A stretch of 64,000 nucleotides of DNA from Nocardiopsis_C rhodophaea (GCF_039530945.1 NZ_BAAAPC010000002.1:1-64000), one strand, 5' to 3'. Counted from the stretch's first letter, positions 1-8,321 are shown. Notes: a model not told the origin generated them from the sequence alone. Numbers and translations: made by a program.

Positions 1-63
1 TAAGTCTCCCTGCGCCGATGGTACTGCCTTCATGGTGGGGGTGGGAGAGTAGGTCGCTGCCGC
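1..63 (+). rRNA. rrf: 5S ribosomal RNA, 3' end (partial)
   Basis: The first bases carry the conserved 3' half of actinobacterial 5S rRNA: a CGCCGATGGTACTGC block, then GGTGGGGGTGGGAGAGTAGGTCGCTGCCG. The gene begins upstream of the window, so 16S and 23S genes are expected just to the left. The exact 3' end is set by pairing with the missing 5' end, so it is good only to a few bases. A terminator hairpin follows at once, which fits the last gene of an rRNA operon. Confidence 0.9.
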
Positions 64-74
64 GCGTTTCTTTG

Positions 75-110
75 GTGGGGATCGTCCTGTGGGGCGGTCC
101 CCACTTTTTT
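75..110 (+). terminator. Intrinsic terminator of the rRNA operon
   Basis: GTGGGG (75-80) pairs with CCCCAC (99-104), followed immediately by six T residues (105-110). It lies 10 to 15 bp after the 5S end. Confidence 0.85.
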
Positions 111-498
111 GTTGCCTGGGTTTGTGATTGTGTGAAACTTCCGGGGGTGCGGGGGTGTGGGGGTGCCTGCTGCGGGTTCCGGGGGTGCCTGCTGCGGGTT
201 CCGGGGGTGCCTGCTGCGGGGGTGTGGGGGGTGCGGTGGTCGGCCGGTCCCTGTCGGCACCGGTAATCCCGCCCCCGGGGGGGCGTTCCGGTGCCCCCGG
301 GTGGGGGTGCTGGTCGGCTTCCGGAACGGCCCCGGGTGTGTGGTGGCGGTGCGGTCGGGTGTGGGGGACGTCTGCGGGTGGGTCCGGTGGTCCGGTCGGG
401 CGCGGTGCTCGTGGTGGGCAAGGGGTCGCGGTCAGGGTTGTCCACAGCCGGGAAATCTTTCCTGGAACCGGCTATCCCTGCTGTTTAGCGTTGGGGGT
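111..498. other. G-rich intergenic stretch with a short tandem repeat
   Basis: No gene is recognised. The strand is strongly G-biased and holds a 22-bp tandem repeat at 159-220. A lone TTGTCCACA (438-446) matches the high-GC actinobacterial DnaA-box form, but no second box was seen. Open frames here have no plausible start signals and are simple-sequence translations. Confidence 0.6.
159..220. repeat. 22-bp tandem repeat, about 2.8 copies
   Basis: The unit GGGGGTGCCTGCTGCGGGTT plus CC occurs perfectly at 159-180 and 181-202, with a partial third copy at 203-220. It lies between the rRNA operon and the DUF222/HNH gene. Confidence 0.9.
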
Positions 499-1917
499 AT
501 GGGCGAGAACGCATTTTCTTCTACTTCCCCGGGGCCGGGTGGCGCTGAGCGGGCTGTGGCCTGTTTGCGTACGGCCGCTGAGGTGGTGCGCGGGCTTGCC
601 CAGGCCGATGTCCCTACCGGGGCTGAGCACACCCTGGGCGAGGCCTTGACCGATGTGCTGGCGGCGTTGGATGGGGTGAAGCTGGCGTGTGCGGATGCGG
701 CGGGGGTGTTCGAGGCGCGGGGTGGGCTGGCCGGGTCGGGCCAGTTCCGGCTGGCGCACTGGTTGCAGCATGTCGCGCACCGGTCTCCGGGCGAGGCGCG
801 CCAGATGGCGAATCTGGCCCACCGCTCGGCGGACCTGGAGGAGTCTGAGCAGGCCTATGCCGACGGTGAGATCTCCCTGGCGAAGCTGGAGCGTATCAGC
901 CACTGGGTGAGCGAGGGTCTGGCGTGTCGTTGCCTGCAGCGGTGGCCGGAGGCGGCGGGGTTTGTGCATGCGGCCGAGGGGCCGCTGCTGGGGATGGCGG
1001 TGCAGCCCGCGGTGACGGTGCGGGGGCTGGATCAGGCGGGGCGGCGGTTGCGCTACACGCTGGATCCGGCCCGCCAGGAGAAGGAGTACCAGGACCGTTA
1101 TGCGGGGCGGGGGGCCCGGTTGACCCGGGGGATGGATGACTCGTTCCATCTGGAGGCCTGGGGGGATGAGGCCAGCGGGGATGTGCTGCGCAACGCGCTG
1201 GATGCGTTCCTGGCCCCGCCGTCAAAGCACGGTGAGGAGCGCACCTCCTATCAGCGCACGCATGACGCGCTGGTGGAGATGTGCCAGACGGTGGTAGAGC
1301 TGCCGGCCGACCAGGCCCCGCGCCGCCGGGCGGGGGCCGCCCCGGTTGCTGTGGTGGTGGGGCTGGACCTGCTTCAGGGCCAGAGGGGGGCCGCTCCGGG
1401 GGTCAGTGAGTATGGCACCTTGTGGCCGGCTTCGGCGGTGCGGGCGCAGGCGGGTGATTGCGCGTTGCGGCGGGTGGTGGTTGACCCGGTCGATGGGCGG
1501 GTGGTGGATGTGGGGCGCTCGCGGCGGTTGTTCGGTCCGGCGGTGCGGGCGGCGTTGATGGCGCGGCGCCAGGGGTGTGCGTGGGAGGGCGGGTGTGATC
1601 GGCCGATTGCGTGGTGCCAGGTGGATCACAAGGTGGCGTGGTGGGACGGGGGCCGCTCGGATTTGGATAATGCTCAGCCGTTGTGTCGGTTCCATAATTT
1701 GGAGAAAGAGCATCGTCGGGCGCGGGAGCGGGGCTGGGGGCCCCGGCCTGGCGGGAAGCCCACGCCCCCACCCCCACCACCAGCACCGCCCCCACCGCCG
1801 GGGCGGGCGCCGGGAGAGCCCACGTCCGAGCAGCGCAAGCGGCCGGGCCGGGGCGCGCGCCCTCCGGACGCGGAGGGCGGATCGGGTGATGGGTCCGGCG
1901 ATCCGGATTGGTGTTGA
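499..1917 (+). CDS. DUF222 / 13E12-type HNH endonuclease-domain protein
   Basis: This 472-residue protein has a DUF222 (13E12 repeat family) region over roughly residues 20-320 and an HNH nuclease module at about 360-405. Visible nuclease features are Cys pairs in CAWEGGC and LCRFHN, the WCQVDHKVAW core with its metal-binding His, and an acidic/basic tail. After residue 420 it turns into a proline-rich, low-complexity end. Family members are abundant and multi-copy in actinobacteria and are often treated as selfish or mobile-intron-like, although their real function is unknown. The ATG at 499 is chosen because the DUF222 homology starts soon after it; upstream in-frame codons encode only G-rich filler. 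Its place right after an rRNA operon is typical of an insertion-tolerant site. Confidence 0.8.
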   Translation: MGENAFSSTSPGPGGAERAVACLRTAAEVVRGLAQADVPTGAEHTLGEALTDVLAALDGVKLACADAAGVFEARGGLAGSGQFRLAHWLQHVAHRSPGEARQMANLAHRSADLEESEQAYADGEISLAKLERISHWVSEGLACRCLQRWPEAAGFVHAAEGPLLGMAVQPAVTVRGLDQAGRRLRYTLDPARQEKEYQDRYAGRGARLTRGMDDSFHLEAWGDEASGDVLRNALDAFLAPPSKHGEERTSYQRTHDALVEMCQTVVELPADQAPRRRAGAAPVAVVVGLDLLQGQRGAAPGVSEYGTLWPASAVRAQAGDCALRRVVVDPVDGRVVDVGRSRRLFGPAVRAALMARRQGCAWEGGCDRPIAWCQVDHKVAWWDGGRSDLDNAQPLCRFHNLEKEHRRARERGWGPRPGGKPTPPPPPPAPPPPPGRAPGEPTSEQRKRPGRGARPPDAEGGSGDGSGDPDWC

Positions 1918-2595
1918 TCGATCGGTGCGCGCGAAGCTGAATGGATGACCCGCCGGGCGAGGTGCCCGGCGGGGCTATCGGTGTGCCTGTGATCGGCTGG
2001 GGTGTCGAGGCACGCCTTGATTCACCGGGTCTTTGGGCCGTGTCTGGTTGGGCGGCCGGTGAATGCCGGGTGTCTTGTCGGCTCCGGTCTTGACCGTGCG
2101 CCTCGCTGGGCGTGCTGCCCGACCTCTGCGATGTCGGTTGATTAAGTGTCACCGGGCTGGGAGGCGAGCCGGAAGCAGGGACAGACTGGCGAAGACGAAT
2201 TCAGCACGTTCGACGACATCATTGCCCCTCGAAAGCGTCAAAGAATTGCAAAGTCGAATTCGCCACAAAGAGGCCATGGAAACACCAGGTCGGTCAGCCC
2301 CGATGTCACCGCCCTGATCGGGATACTCAGTGCTATCAGCCATGACGTGGTGGGGGAAGAGGGTTGCGGAAGAGCTGGTGTGACGATCCAGCCGCGGTAT
2401 GCCGGGGGCGTCGTCCTTCGCCGATACGCGTGCGGTCTGCTCTAGGCGGGCCCCTCTCAGAACGGTGTCTGTCTCCACACCAGGACGTGGGCCGGACAGG
2501 TGACGCGTCTCGCGCTCTTAAATGACCTGCCTGCGCGGCGCGCCCTTCTAGCATCGAAGGTGGTTCCACATAGGGCCGTGTTGATGAGGAGTCCC
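1918..2595. other. Intergenic region, no gene recognised
   Basis: About 680 bp between the HNH gene and the monooxygenase gene. The part near 2190-2345 is visibly less G+C-rich than the surroundings. A 99-codon frame at 2146-2445 has no ribosome binding site and no recognisable motif. It may hold decayed sequence, but nothing can be named. Confidence 0.5.
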
Positions 2596-2928
2596 ATGAT
2601 TTTCATTACCGCCAAGTTCCGCGTTCTGCCCGAGTACGCGGATAGCTGGCCGGAAATCGCCCGAGAGTTCACCGAGGCGACCCGCAGTGAGCCGGGGTGC
2701 CTTTGGTACGAGTGGTCGCGCAGTGTCGAAGACCCGAACGAGTATGTGCTGGTCGAGGCGTTCCGCGATGACGAGGCCGGTGCTGCCCACGTGCAGTCGG
2801 AGCACTTCAAAACGGCGCAGAAGACGCTGCCGCCGCACCTCGCCGAGACGCCGCGGATCGTCAACACCACGATTCCGCAGGACGACTGGTCCCTGCTCGG
2901 CGAGATGGCTGTGCCGCCGCGCGACTGA
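2596..2928 (+). CDS. Antibiotic biosynthesis monooxygenase (ABM) / quinol monooxygenase family protein
   Basis: The 110-residue product has the size and pattern of a single ABM ferredoxin-like domain: an opening strand MIFITAKFRV, the E-P-G-C-L-W-Y-E turn typical of YgiN-like proteins, then FVL..E.FRDDEA...H..S.HF. Family members act as small cytosolic dimers, some of them cofactor-free oxygenases on quinols or aromatic compounds; others have no assigned reaction. The ATG at 2596 is preceded by AGGAG (2587-2591) with 4 bp spacing, which decides this start over a longer upstream frame. It stands alone, so its substrate cannot be inferred from neighbours. Confidence 0.85.
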   Translation: MIFITAKFRVLPEYADSWPEIAREFTEATRSEPGCLWYEWSRSVEDPNEYVLVEAFRDDEAGAAHVQSEHFKTAQKTLPPHLAETPRIVNTTIPQDDWSLLGEMAVPPRD

Positions 2929-3067
2929 GGGCCGCTGCCCGTCCTCGGTCCCGTGTCGCTGAGCTTCTGGGTTCCGCTGGCCGTAGCGGGACTCAGAAGC
3001 TCATGGCTGGCCCTAGACGAAGCTCAGCGCTGAGGTCCGGTTCCGAGACAACGTGAGCGCCGCGGGG
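2929..3067. other. Short spacer before decayed region
   Basis: An inverted repeat (GAGCTTCTGGGTTCC near 2960 against GGACTCAGAAGCTC near 2990) lies just after the monooxygenase stop and probably serves as its terminator. Confidence 0.4.
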
Positions 3068-3295
3068 CTAGGAGTCGCGGCACGGGAAGCACCCGCGGTC
3101 CAGCGACCAGCGTCCCGCGCCTACGAGGAGCAGTGACACCAGGCTGAACAGCAGGAGCGAATCGGTGCGTGCCTCATGCGCGGCCCTCCAGAAAACCTCG
3201 TCCATCAGGACGGGGAGCTTGGTGAAGAGCAGTGCCCCACCCTCGATGGTGCGCAGCGGCAGCGCGGCAAGTCGGGTGAATAGCCCGGGGATCAT
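3068..3295 (-). pseudogene. DoxX-family membrane protein, C-terminal remnant
   Basis: A 75-residue minus-strand frame reads like the last third of a DoxX-type membrane protein: a TRLAALPL segment, then TKLPVLM, then a hydrophobic stretch LLLFSLVSLLLVGAGRWSLD, which is the usual DoxX ending. Full proteins have about 130-180 residues and four membrane helices; the first two are missing here and the reading frame shows no proper start. The flanking 3295-3375 on the plus strand encodes an isolated 26-residue C-terminal fragment ending in a stop, so the whole interval looks like gene debris. Confidence 0.5.
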
Positions 3296-3421
3296 ACGAG
3301 GCCACGATCGACCGCGCCCAGAACCCGGCCGAGCGCGACGTTCTGCGGCGGCTGCGCGGCGCCTTTGCCTCCTGATTGGAGGATGTGTGGCGCGCGCTCG
3401 ATGTGCGCCCGCATGAGTGCG

Positions 3422-4306
3422 TCAATTCCCCGGCGGGCGGTCCTCTCCGGACGTGATCGCCGCGTAGTGCTCCGCGATCTCGTCGCTGGTCGTCAGCCAC
3501 ACCCCAGGGTGGTTCACGACGTACTCCAGCGCCTGGTCGAGGTACTTGTGCCGGAACGGCTGGTTGATGACGAAGGGGTGCAGGACCAGCGACATCACTC
3601 GGCCGCTGTCGGCCGCGTCCTCGTAGAGCTGGTCCAGCTGGTCCTTGACGATCTGGACGAAGTCAGGCCCGCTCAGGCTCTTGCCCACGAACATGCTGAT
3701 GTCGTTGATCTCGATGGAGTACGGCACGCTCAGCATCCCGGGCACGTTCAACCGGTACGGCTGGTCGTCGTTGGCCCAGTCCAGCACGTACTCCAAGCCC
3801 AGTTCCGCCAGAAGCTCGGGAGTCCGGAAGGTCTCGGTCAGTGCGGGGCCGAGCCAGCCGCGCGGTCGGCGTCCGGTCGACTCCTCGATGGTGCCGATCA
3901 CGTCCGTCAGGTACGCGCGTTCCTCCTCAAGTGTCATGTCGGCCTGGAGGATCGAGTTGTTCTTGCCGTGCGCGGTCCACACCCAGTCCCGCTCCCGGCC
4001 AGCTCGGATGATCTGCGGATAGCGTTTGGCGACGTCGGAGTTGAGCATCACGCTCGCCCGCACCTGGTGCCGGTCCAGGCTTTCGATCAGCCGCCAGATG
4101 CCGACCCGGGGACCGTAGTCGCGCCAGCCGTAGTTCAGCGGGTCCGGCGTCAGCCCGACCGTCCCCGGGAAGATGCTCGTCGACGGGCGGTCGACCTGGT
4201 AGTGCTCGACGTTCAGGCCGACGTAGAGGGCGATGCGGGCGCCGCCCGGCCAGTGGATCGGATCGCGCTCGACGATCGGGCTGTAGTCGAAGAGCTGGTG
4301 GTCCAA
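3422..4306 (-). CDS. Polysaccharide deacetylase family protein (PuuE-like)
   Basis: This 294-residue protein belongs to the CE4/NodB fold group of polysaccharide deacetylases and PuuE-like amidohydrolases. Visible signatures are a NYGWRDYGPRVG segment near the N-terminus, NSDVAKRYP, the TAHGKNNS strand with a metal-ligand-type His, a GWLGPALTETFRTPELLAELG helix region, and LVLHPFV with the second His near residue 245. It has no signal peptide and is probably cytosolic, hydrolysing an amide or N-acetyl bond in a small molecule rather than a cell-wall polymer. The start is TTG at 4306, with GAGGTGAG about 9 bases upstream. It is divergent from a MerR-family regulator, with an operator-like dyad between them, so it is probably that regulator's target. 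Confidence 0.8.
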   Translation of the reverse strand: MDHQLFDYSPIVERDPIHWPGGARIALYVGLNVEHYQVDRPSTSIFPGTVGLTPDPLNYGWRDYGPRVGIWRLIESLDRHQVRASVMLNSDVAKRYPQIIRAGRERDWVWTAHGKNNSILQADMTLEEERAYLTDVIGTIEESTGRRPRGWLGPALTETFRTPELLAELGLEYVLDWANDDQPYRLNVPGMLSVPYSIEINDISMFVGKSLSGPDFVQIVKDQLDQLYEDAADSGRVMSLVLHPFVINQPFRHKYLDQALEYVVNHPGVWLTTSDEIAEHYAAITSGEDRPPGN

Positions 4307-4360
4307 CGAAGCTCACCTCGTGTCTGCTAAGTGCCGCGGTTTCGCTTGATGGGTATCGTC

Positions 4361-4385
4361 GAACCTTCACATTGGTGAGAGGCTC
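4361..4385. promoter_or_regulatory. Candidate MerR operator between divergent genes
   Basis: CCTTCAC (4364-4370) and GTGAGAGG (4375-4382) form an imperfect dyad between the deacetylase and the merR-type gene. An outer CTTGA (4345-4349) and TCAAG (4384-4388) give a second symmetry. MerR-family sites are typically such imperfect dyads placed between promoter elements. Confidence 0.45.
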
Positions 4386-4412
4386 AAGACGGCGGCACGT
4401 GAAGGCGGTCAC

Positions 4413-4829
4413 ATGCGCATCGGGGAGTTATCGGAACGCACCGGCACGCCCCGCCGGCTGCTGCGCTACTACGAAGAGCAGGGACTGATCGTCGCCGGGC
4501 GCTCCCCGAACGGCTACCGCGAGTACGACGAGCACTGCGTGGATCGCGTCATGCAGATCAGAGGCCTGCTCGACGCCGGACTGCCGACACGGATCATCAA
4601 GCAGATCCTGCCTTGCCTGGACAAGCCCCGCACCATCTACTTCCCTGACGCGACACCGGAGATGATCGCGACCCTGGAACACGAACGCGACCGAATGACT
4701 GACCGCATCCGGTGCCTGACGCGGAATCGGGACGCCATCAGCGCGTATCTTGCGGCGGTACTCGATGACAGCCGCCGCGACACCAACGTCGACACCCACG
4801 GGGATACCGCGGACCCGTCACCGTCATGA
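4413..4829 (+). CDS. MerR family transcriptional regulator
   Basis: This 138-residue regulator opens with the MerR winged helix-turn-helix: MRIGELSERTGTPRRLLRYYEEQGL, then NGYREYDE as the wing. The C-terminal part is a predicted dimerising coiled coil (EMIATLEHERDRMTDRI). Only one Cys pair is seen (Cys44 and Cys70 region), and there is no metal-binding loop, so it is more like the drug or small-molecule branch than the metal sensors. It is transcribed away from the deacetylase gene and probably controls it and itself through the dyad at 4361-4385. The acidic-basic tail after residue 115 is unusual and overlaps the debris of a decayed convergent ROK gene. Confidence 0.88.
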   Translation: MRIGELSERTGTPRRLLRYYEEQGLIVAGRSPNGYREYDEHCVDRVMQIRGLLDAGLPTRIIKQILPCLDKPRTIYFPDATPEMIATLEHERDRMTDRIRCLTRNRDAISAYLAAVLDDSRRDTNVDTHGDTADPSPS

Positions 4830-5394
4830 CCTGCTGCGGAGGACGCCCCTGGGTGCTGCGGAGTGCCCGCTGTGTGCAGGGTGTCGAGCGCTGTGGCGCC
4901 GCCCGCACCGGCGCGGTCGATCGTGTCGTCGACCAGGTGGGCGATTCCGATGACGCGGTGTCCCGCCAGCGCGGTGTCCGCCACCGCCTCCGCCAGGGTC
5001 CGGGCGATCCGGTGGGCGCGCGCCTCCGGGGCAGCCGCTCGGGGCGTCGAATGAGATGTGGCGGGTGAGTAGTTCCTGCTCCGGGCGGTCGACAGCGGCG
5101 ACCGACAGGTAGTCGACATGCACCTCCGGCCCGATGGCTGGGATCGTGCTGTCGTCGAGCGCGAGCAGCACCCGGGCGATCCACGCTCCTCTCGGTGGAC
5201 TCGCCGATCTCGCGCACCAGCCCGCGGGAGGTCGGGTCGGCGACCAAGTTGGAGACGCTGGTCTAGTTGAGCTCCGAGGCCGTGGCGATGGCGATGGCGG
5301 TGCGCGAGCCGGGAGCGAGGGAGCGGACAGCGTGCAGCAGGACGCCCAGGTTGGTTTCTCGTACCGCCTGGAAACCGGTGGGTTTGGTATTCAC
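4830..5394 (-). pseudogene. ROK family transcriptional regulator, decayed
   Basis: Minus-strand translation in three frames gives a recognisable ROK-family N-terminal half. From a GTG at 5394 it reads GFQAVRETNLGVLLHAVR, then a helix-turn-helix (ATASELN-stop-TSVSNLVAD) interrupted by a TAG at 5263-5265 where ROK proteins have Gln or Lys. It resumes with TSRGLVREIGES, shifts frame near 5175-5190 to LLALDDSTIPAIGPEVHVDYLSV, and shifts again near 5045 to ARTLAEAVADTALAGHRVIGIAHLVDD. The sugar-kinase-like C-terminal half is missing; the remnant runs into the end of the merR gene. One nonsense mutation, two frameshifts and a truncation make this a clear pseudogene. Confidence 0.75.
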
Positions 5395-5669
5395 GTCCGG
5401 CCGAATGAGGGCCCCGTCGCATTGGCACCCAGCCGGGTGGAAGGTGGGTGGACGGCCAGCGGCTGATCGCATCGGCCGGTCGGTGACGGTGCCGCGTCGC
5501 GCGTGAAGCCGAGGTGTGCATGGCGGGGCGGCCGCATCAACGGTGCCACCGCCGCGGACGCCAGCGCTGTCAACGGAGGCGAGGACGCCGAGGGCGCCGG
5601 CCGTGGCGATGATGTCGGGTCCGCGGTCGCGACCGATCGCTGCGGGCCGTGTCGAGTGGTCGTGGAGCG
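5395..5669. other. Spacer between ROK pseudogene and tetR gene
   Basis: No intact gene. A minus-strand stretch near 5530-5600 reads DIIATAGALGVLAS and may be more decayed coding sequence, but no family can be named. Confidence 0.4.
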
Positions 5670-6374
5670 TTACGGCGCCGACGCGGACATGGCCAGGGCT
5701 TCGGGAATCGCGTCGAAGGCCTCCTCGACGGAAGCGATGAGCGCGGCCCGTCCGCCGCCGCGCCGCTCGCCCTCGCGCTGGTCGGCGAGCCAGTTCTTGG
5801 CCCCGCAACGCCAGGCGCTGATGGCGAACTCTCCGACGAGGCGTAGCCGGACGTCCTCGTGGCGGTCGATCCCCAGTTTGGGTTCCAGCTCGCGCACCAG
5901 CCGCCGCTGGACGTGCATGGACTCCACGATCGAGTAGTCGATCAGGGCGGGCGTGGTGACGACCAGTTGCCGCGTGCGGAGGAACCTCTCCACCCAGTCG
6001 TCGTCCATGCGCCGGGTCGCCGCGGTCATCGAGTCGCGTAGTGCCGGCAAGAGGGGGCCGTGGAGCTTGCGCCGGGCGACGTCGGCCACGAAGGCGTCCA
6101 GTAGGTCCGCCTGCGCCGCCAGTGCCACCTGCTCCTTGGAGGCGTAGTTCCGGAAGAAGGTGCGTTTGGAGACCTCGACAGCGTCGACGAGCTCATCGAG
6201 GGTGACCGCGTCGAAGCCCTTCTCGCTGAACAGGCGCAGCGCCGCGTCCGCCAGGGCCCGCCGGGTGCGGAGCTTCTTGCGCTCGCGCAGCGGCAGCGCG
6301 CGGTCCACGGACGACGGCGCACCCGTCGGCGCGGCCCGTGGCCTGCTCTCTGACGTGGGGGAATGCGGATTCAT
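5670..6374 (-). CDS. TetR family transcriptional regulator
   Basis: This 234-residue protein has a TetR helix-turn-helix at about residues 35-80: RRALADAALRLFSEKGFDAVTLDELVDAVEVSKRTFFRNYASKE, the canonical pattern with the YF..K element. A variable ligand-binding helical domain follows. The first 30 residues are a Ser/Pro-rich extension. It is transcribed away from a two-gene ABC exporter; a perfect palindrome sits in the exporter promoter at 6445-6461. The simplest model is repression of the exporter, relieved by a drug-like ligand. The ATG at 6374 is the first in frame. Confidence 0.9.
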   Translation of the reverse strand: MNPHSPTSESRPRAAPTGAPSSVDRALPLRERKKLRTRRALADAALRLFSEKGFDAVTLDELVDAVEVSKRTFFRNYASKEQVALAAQADLLDAFVADVARRKLHGPLLPALRDSMTAATRRMDDDWVERFLRTRQLVVTTPALIDYSIVESMHVQRRLVRELEPKLGIDRHEDVRLRLVGEFAISAWRCGAKNWLADQREGERRGGGRAALIASVEEAFDAIPEALAMSASAP

Positions 6375-6434
6375 AGCTGGTCAGCATAGCAATTTATCCC
6401 TGAGGGGCGTAAGCAACGCGGTGGTTTTAATAAC

Positions 6435-6464
6435 TTGATAGCTAATGCCACTCAGTGGCATATT
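6435..6464 (+). promoter_or_regulatory. Promoter of the ABC exporter with embedded TetR operator
   Basis: A -35 TTGATA (6435-6440) and a -10-like CATATT (6459-6464) are 18 bp apart. The spacer contains a perfect palindrome, ATGCCACTCAGTGGCAT (6445-6461: 8-bp arms, 1-bp centre). Binding there would block RNA polymerase directly. This also argues that translation starts downstream at 6510. Confidence 0.7.
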
Positions 6465-6509
6465 GTCTCCTCGTTGTCTGACCCCCACACCAGAAGGCTT
6501 CTCAACTCA

Positions 6510-8321
6510 ATGACCGTGACCACCCCGGCCGGTTCGGCCGGCCCCCCTGAAGCGCGGGAGAGACGGGCGCTCACCCGTCTCCTGCGCACCTATCTCCGCC
6601 CCTCCACGGGGCGCATCGGCCTGGTCATGCTGCTGCAGCTGATCCAGACGTCGGCCATGCTCTACCTGCCGACGCTCAACGCCGACATCATCGACAACGG
6701 CGTGGCCCGGGCCGATACCGGCTACATCATGCAGTCCGGCATCATCATGCTCGCGGTGGCGCTCTTGGAGGTGGTGTGCGCGGTCGGTGTGCTCTACCTC
6801 GGCGCCCACGTCGCCATGGGCCTCGGCCGTGATCTGCGCGCCGCCGTCTTCCACCGCGTCCAGAGCTTCTCCGCGCGCGAGGTCGCACGGTTCGGCGCGC
6901 CGTCGCTGATCACGCGCACGACCAACGATGTCGAGCAGGTGCAGATGCTGACCCTGCTGACGCTCACGATGGTGGTGTCCGCGCCCATTATCGGCTTCGG
7001 TGGCCTCCTGATGGCCTTCTTCCAGGACGCCGCGCTGTCACTGGTGCTGCTGGTGTTTCTCCCGGTACTGATCCTGGCCCTGATGCTGCTCATCCGTGTG
7101 ATGGGCCCGCTGTCGGCCTCCTTGCAGGAGCGGATCGACCGGGTGAACCGGGTGGTGCGCGAGCAGATCACCGGTATCCGCGTCATCCGGGCCTTCACCC
7201 GCGACGCCCATGAGCAGGAGCGGTTCGGCGCCGCCAATGGTGACCTGCTCAACGTGGGCCTGCGCTTGGGCCGCCTCCAAGCGTTCATGATGCCCATCGT
7301 CCTGATCACCACGGAGTTCGCCAACATCGCTGTGGTGTGGTTCGGCGCGTACCGCATCGACAGCGGCGGGATGCAGGTCGGTTCGCTGATCGCGTTCCTG
7401 CTGTACCTGACGCACATCCTCGGCGCCTGCATGATGGCCATGGCCGCGTTCTTGATGGCCCCGCGTGCCAGGGTGTGCGCCGAGCGCGTCCGGGACGTGC
7501 TGGGCACTTCCTCCACCGTCGTGCCGCCCGCCGCCCCGGTGCGGTCGCTGCCCGGTACGGGGGAGGTGGAGATCCGCGATGTGGACTTCGGCTACCCCGG
7601 CGCCGAGGAACCCGTCCTGCACGGTGTCTCGCTGACCGCGCGACCCGGCGAGACTACCGCCATCATCGGCTCCACCGGCAGCGGGAAGTCGACGCTGCTC
7701 AACCTCGTGCCGCGGCTTCTCGACGCCACGTCCGGCACCGTCCGTGTCGACGGTGTGGACGTCCGTGAGCTGGACCCCGAGGTCCTCTCCGCGGCTATCG
7801 GCCTGGTGCCCCAGAAGCCGTACCTGTTCACCGGGACGATCGCCTCCAACCTGCGCTTCGGTAACCCCGAGGCGTCCGACGACGACCTGTGGCACGCGCT
7901 GGAGATCGCCCAGGCCCGCGATTTCGTCGAACGGATGCCCGAGCGGCTCAACGCGCCCATCGGGCAGGGTGGCACCAACGTCTCCGGCGGGCAGCGGCAG
8001 CGCCTGGCCATCGCACGGGCACTGGTCGCCCGGCCGCGTGTCTACCTCTTTGACGACTCCTTCTCCGCGCTCGACTACGCGACCGACGCGGCCCTGCGCG
8101 CGGCGCTGGAGCGCGAAACCGGCGGGGCGACCGTCATCATCGTCGCCCAGCGGGTCGCGACCATTCGCCACGCGGACCGCATCGTCGTGCTCGACGCGGG
8201 CCGGGTGGCGGGCACCGGGACGCACGACGAGCTCATGGGCGGTCCGGGCGGCACAGGTGGCAACAGGATCTACCGGGAGATCGTGCTCTCCCAGTTCACC
8301 GAGGAGGAGGCGGCCCAGTGA
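6510..8321 (+). CDS. ABC exporter subunit, heterodimer half with degenerate ATPase site
   Basis: This 603-residue fused type IV ABC exporter half has six membrane segments (about residues 30-320), then a nucleotide-binding domain. Walker A is GSTGSGKST (near 387), Q-loop QKPYLF, signature VSGGQRQR (near 490), and Walker B VYLFDDSFSALD (near 512). The residue after the Walker B Asp is Asp, not the catalytic Glu, which marks the degenerate-site partner in heterodimeric exporters of the TM287/288 or BmrCD type. The ATG at 6510 follows the operator-containing promoter; the earlier in-frame ATG at 6435 falls on the -35 element. Its last four bases overlap the start of the partner gene. Substrate unknown; drug or lipid efflux is likely. 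Confidence 0.9.
   Translation: MTVTTPAGSAGPPEARERRALTRLLRTYLRPSTGRIGLVMLLQLIQTSAMLYLPTLNADIIDNGVARADTGYIMQSGIIMLAVALLEVVCAVGVLYLGAHVAMGLGRDLRAAVFHRVQSFSAREVARFGAPSLITRTTNDVEQVQMLTLLTLTMVVSAPIIGFGGLLMAFFQDAALSLVLLVFLPVLILALMLLIRVMGPLSASLQERIDRVNRVVREQITGIRVIRAFTRDAHEQERFGAANGDLLNVGLRLGRLQAFMMPIVLITTEFANIAVVWFGAYRIDSGGMQVGSLIAFLLYLTHILGACMMAMAAFLMAPRARVCAERVRDVLGTSSTVVPPAAPVRSLPGTGEVEIRDVDFGYPGAEEPVLHGVSLTARPGETTAIIGSTGSGKSTLLNLVPRLLDATSGTVRVDGVDVRELDPEVLSAAIGLVPQKPYLFTGTIASNLRFGNPEASDDDLWHALEIAQARDFVERMPERLNAPIGQGGTNVSGGQRQRLAIARALVARPRVYLFDDSFSALDYATDAALRAALERETGGATVIIVAQRVATIRHADRIVVLDAGRVAGTGTHDELMGGPGGTGGNRIYREIVLSQFTEEEAAQ

Noticed and set aside
438..446. TTGTCCACA DnaA-box-like sequence
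   Set aside because: Only one copy; replication origins and DnaA-regulated promoters carry clusters, and none was found.
1403..2152. 249-codon minus-strand frame opposite the HNH gene
   Set aside because: Pro/Thr/Arg-rich antisense shadow of a gene with clear DUF222/HNH motifs.
2146..2445. 99-codon frame in a less GC-rich patch
   Set aside because: No ribosome binding site, no recognisable motif, and no strand or codon bias typical of the neighbouring genes.
3295..3375. 26-residue plus-strand C-terminal fragment (ends in AFAS and a stop)
   Set aside because: Too short to assign to a family; treated as debris beside the DoxX remnant rather than as a gene.
5530..5600. Minus-strand hydrophobic stretch DIIATAGALGVLAS
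   Set aside because: Could be part of a decayed transporter, but it is too short and has no flanking homology to support a call.
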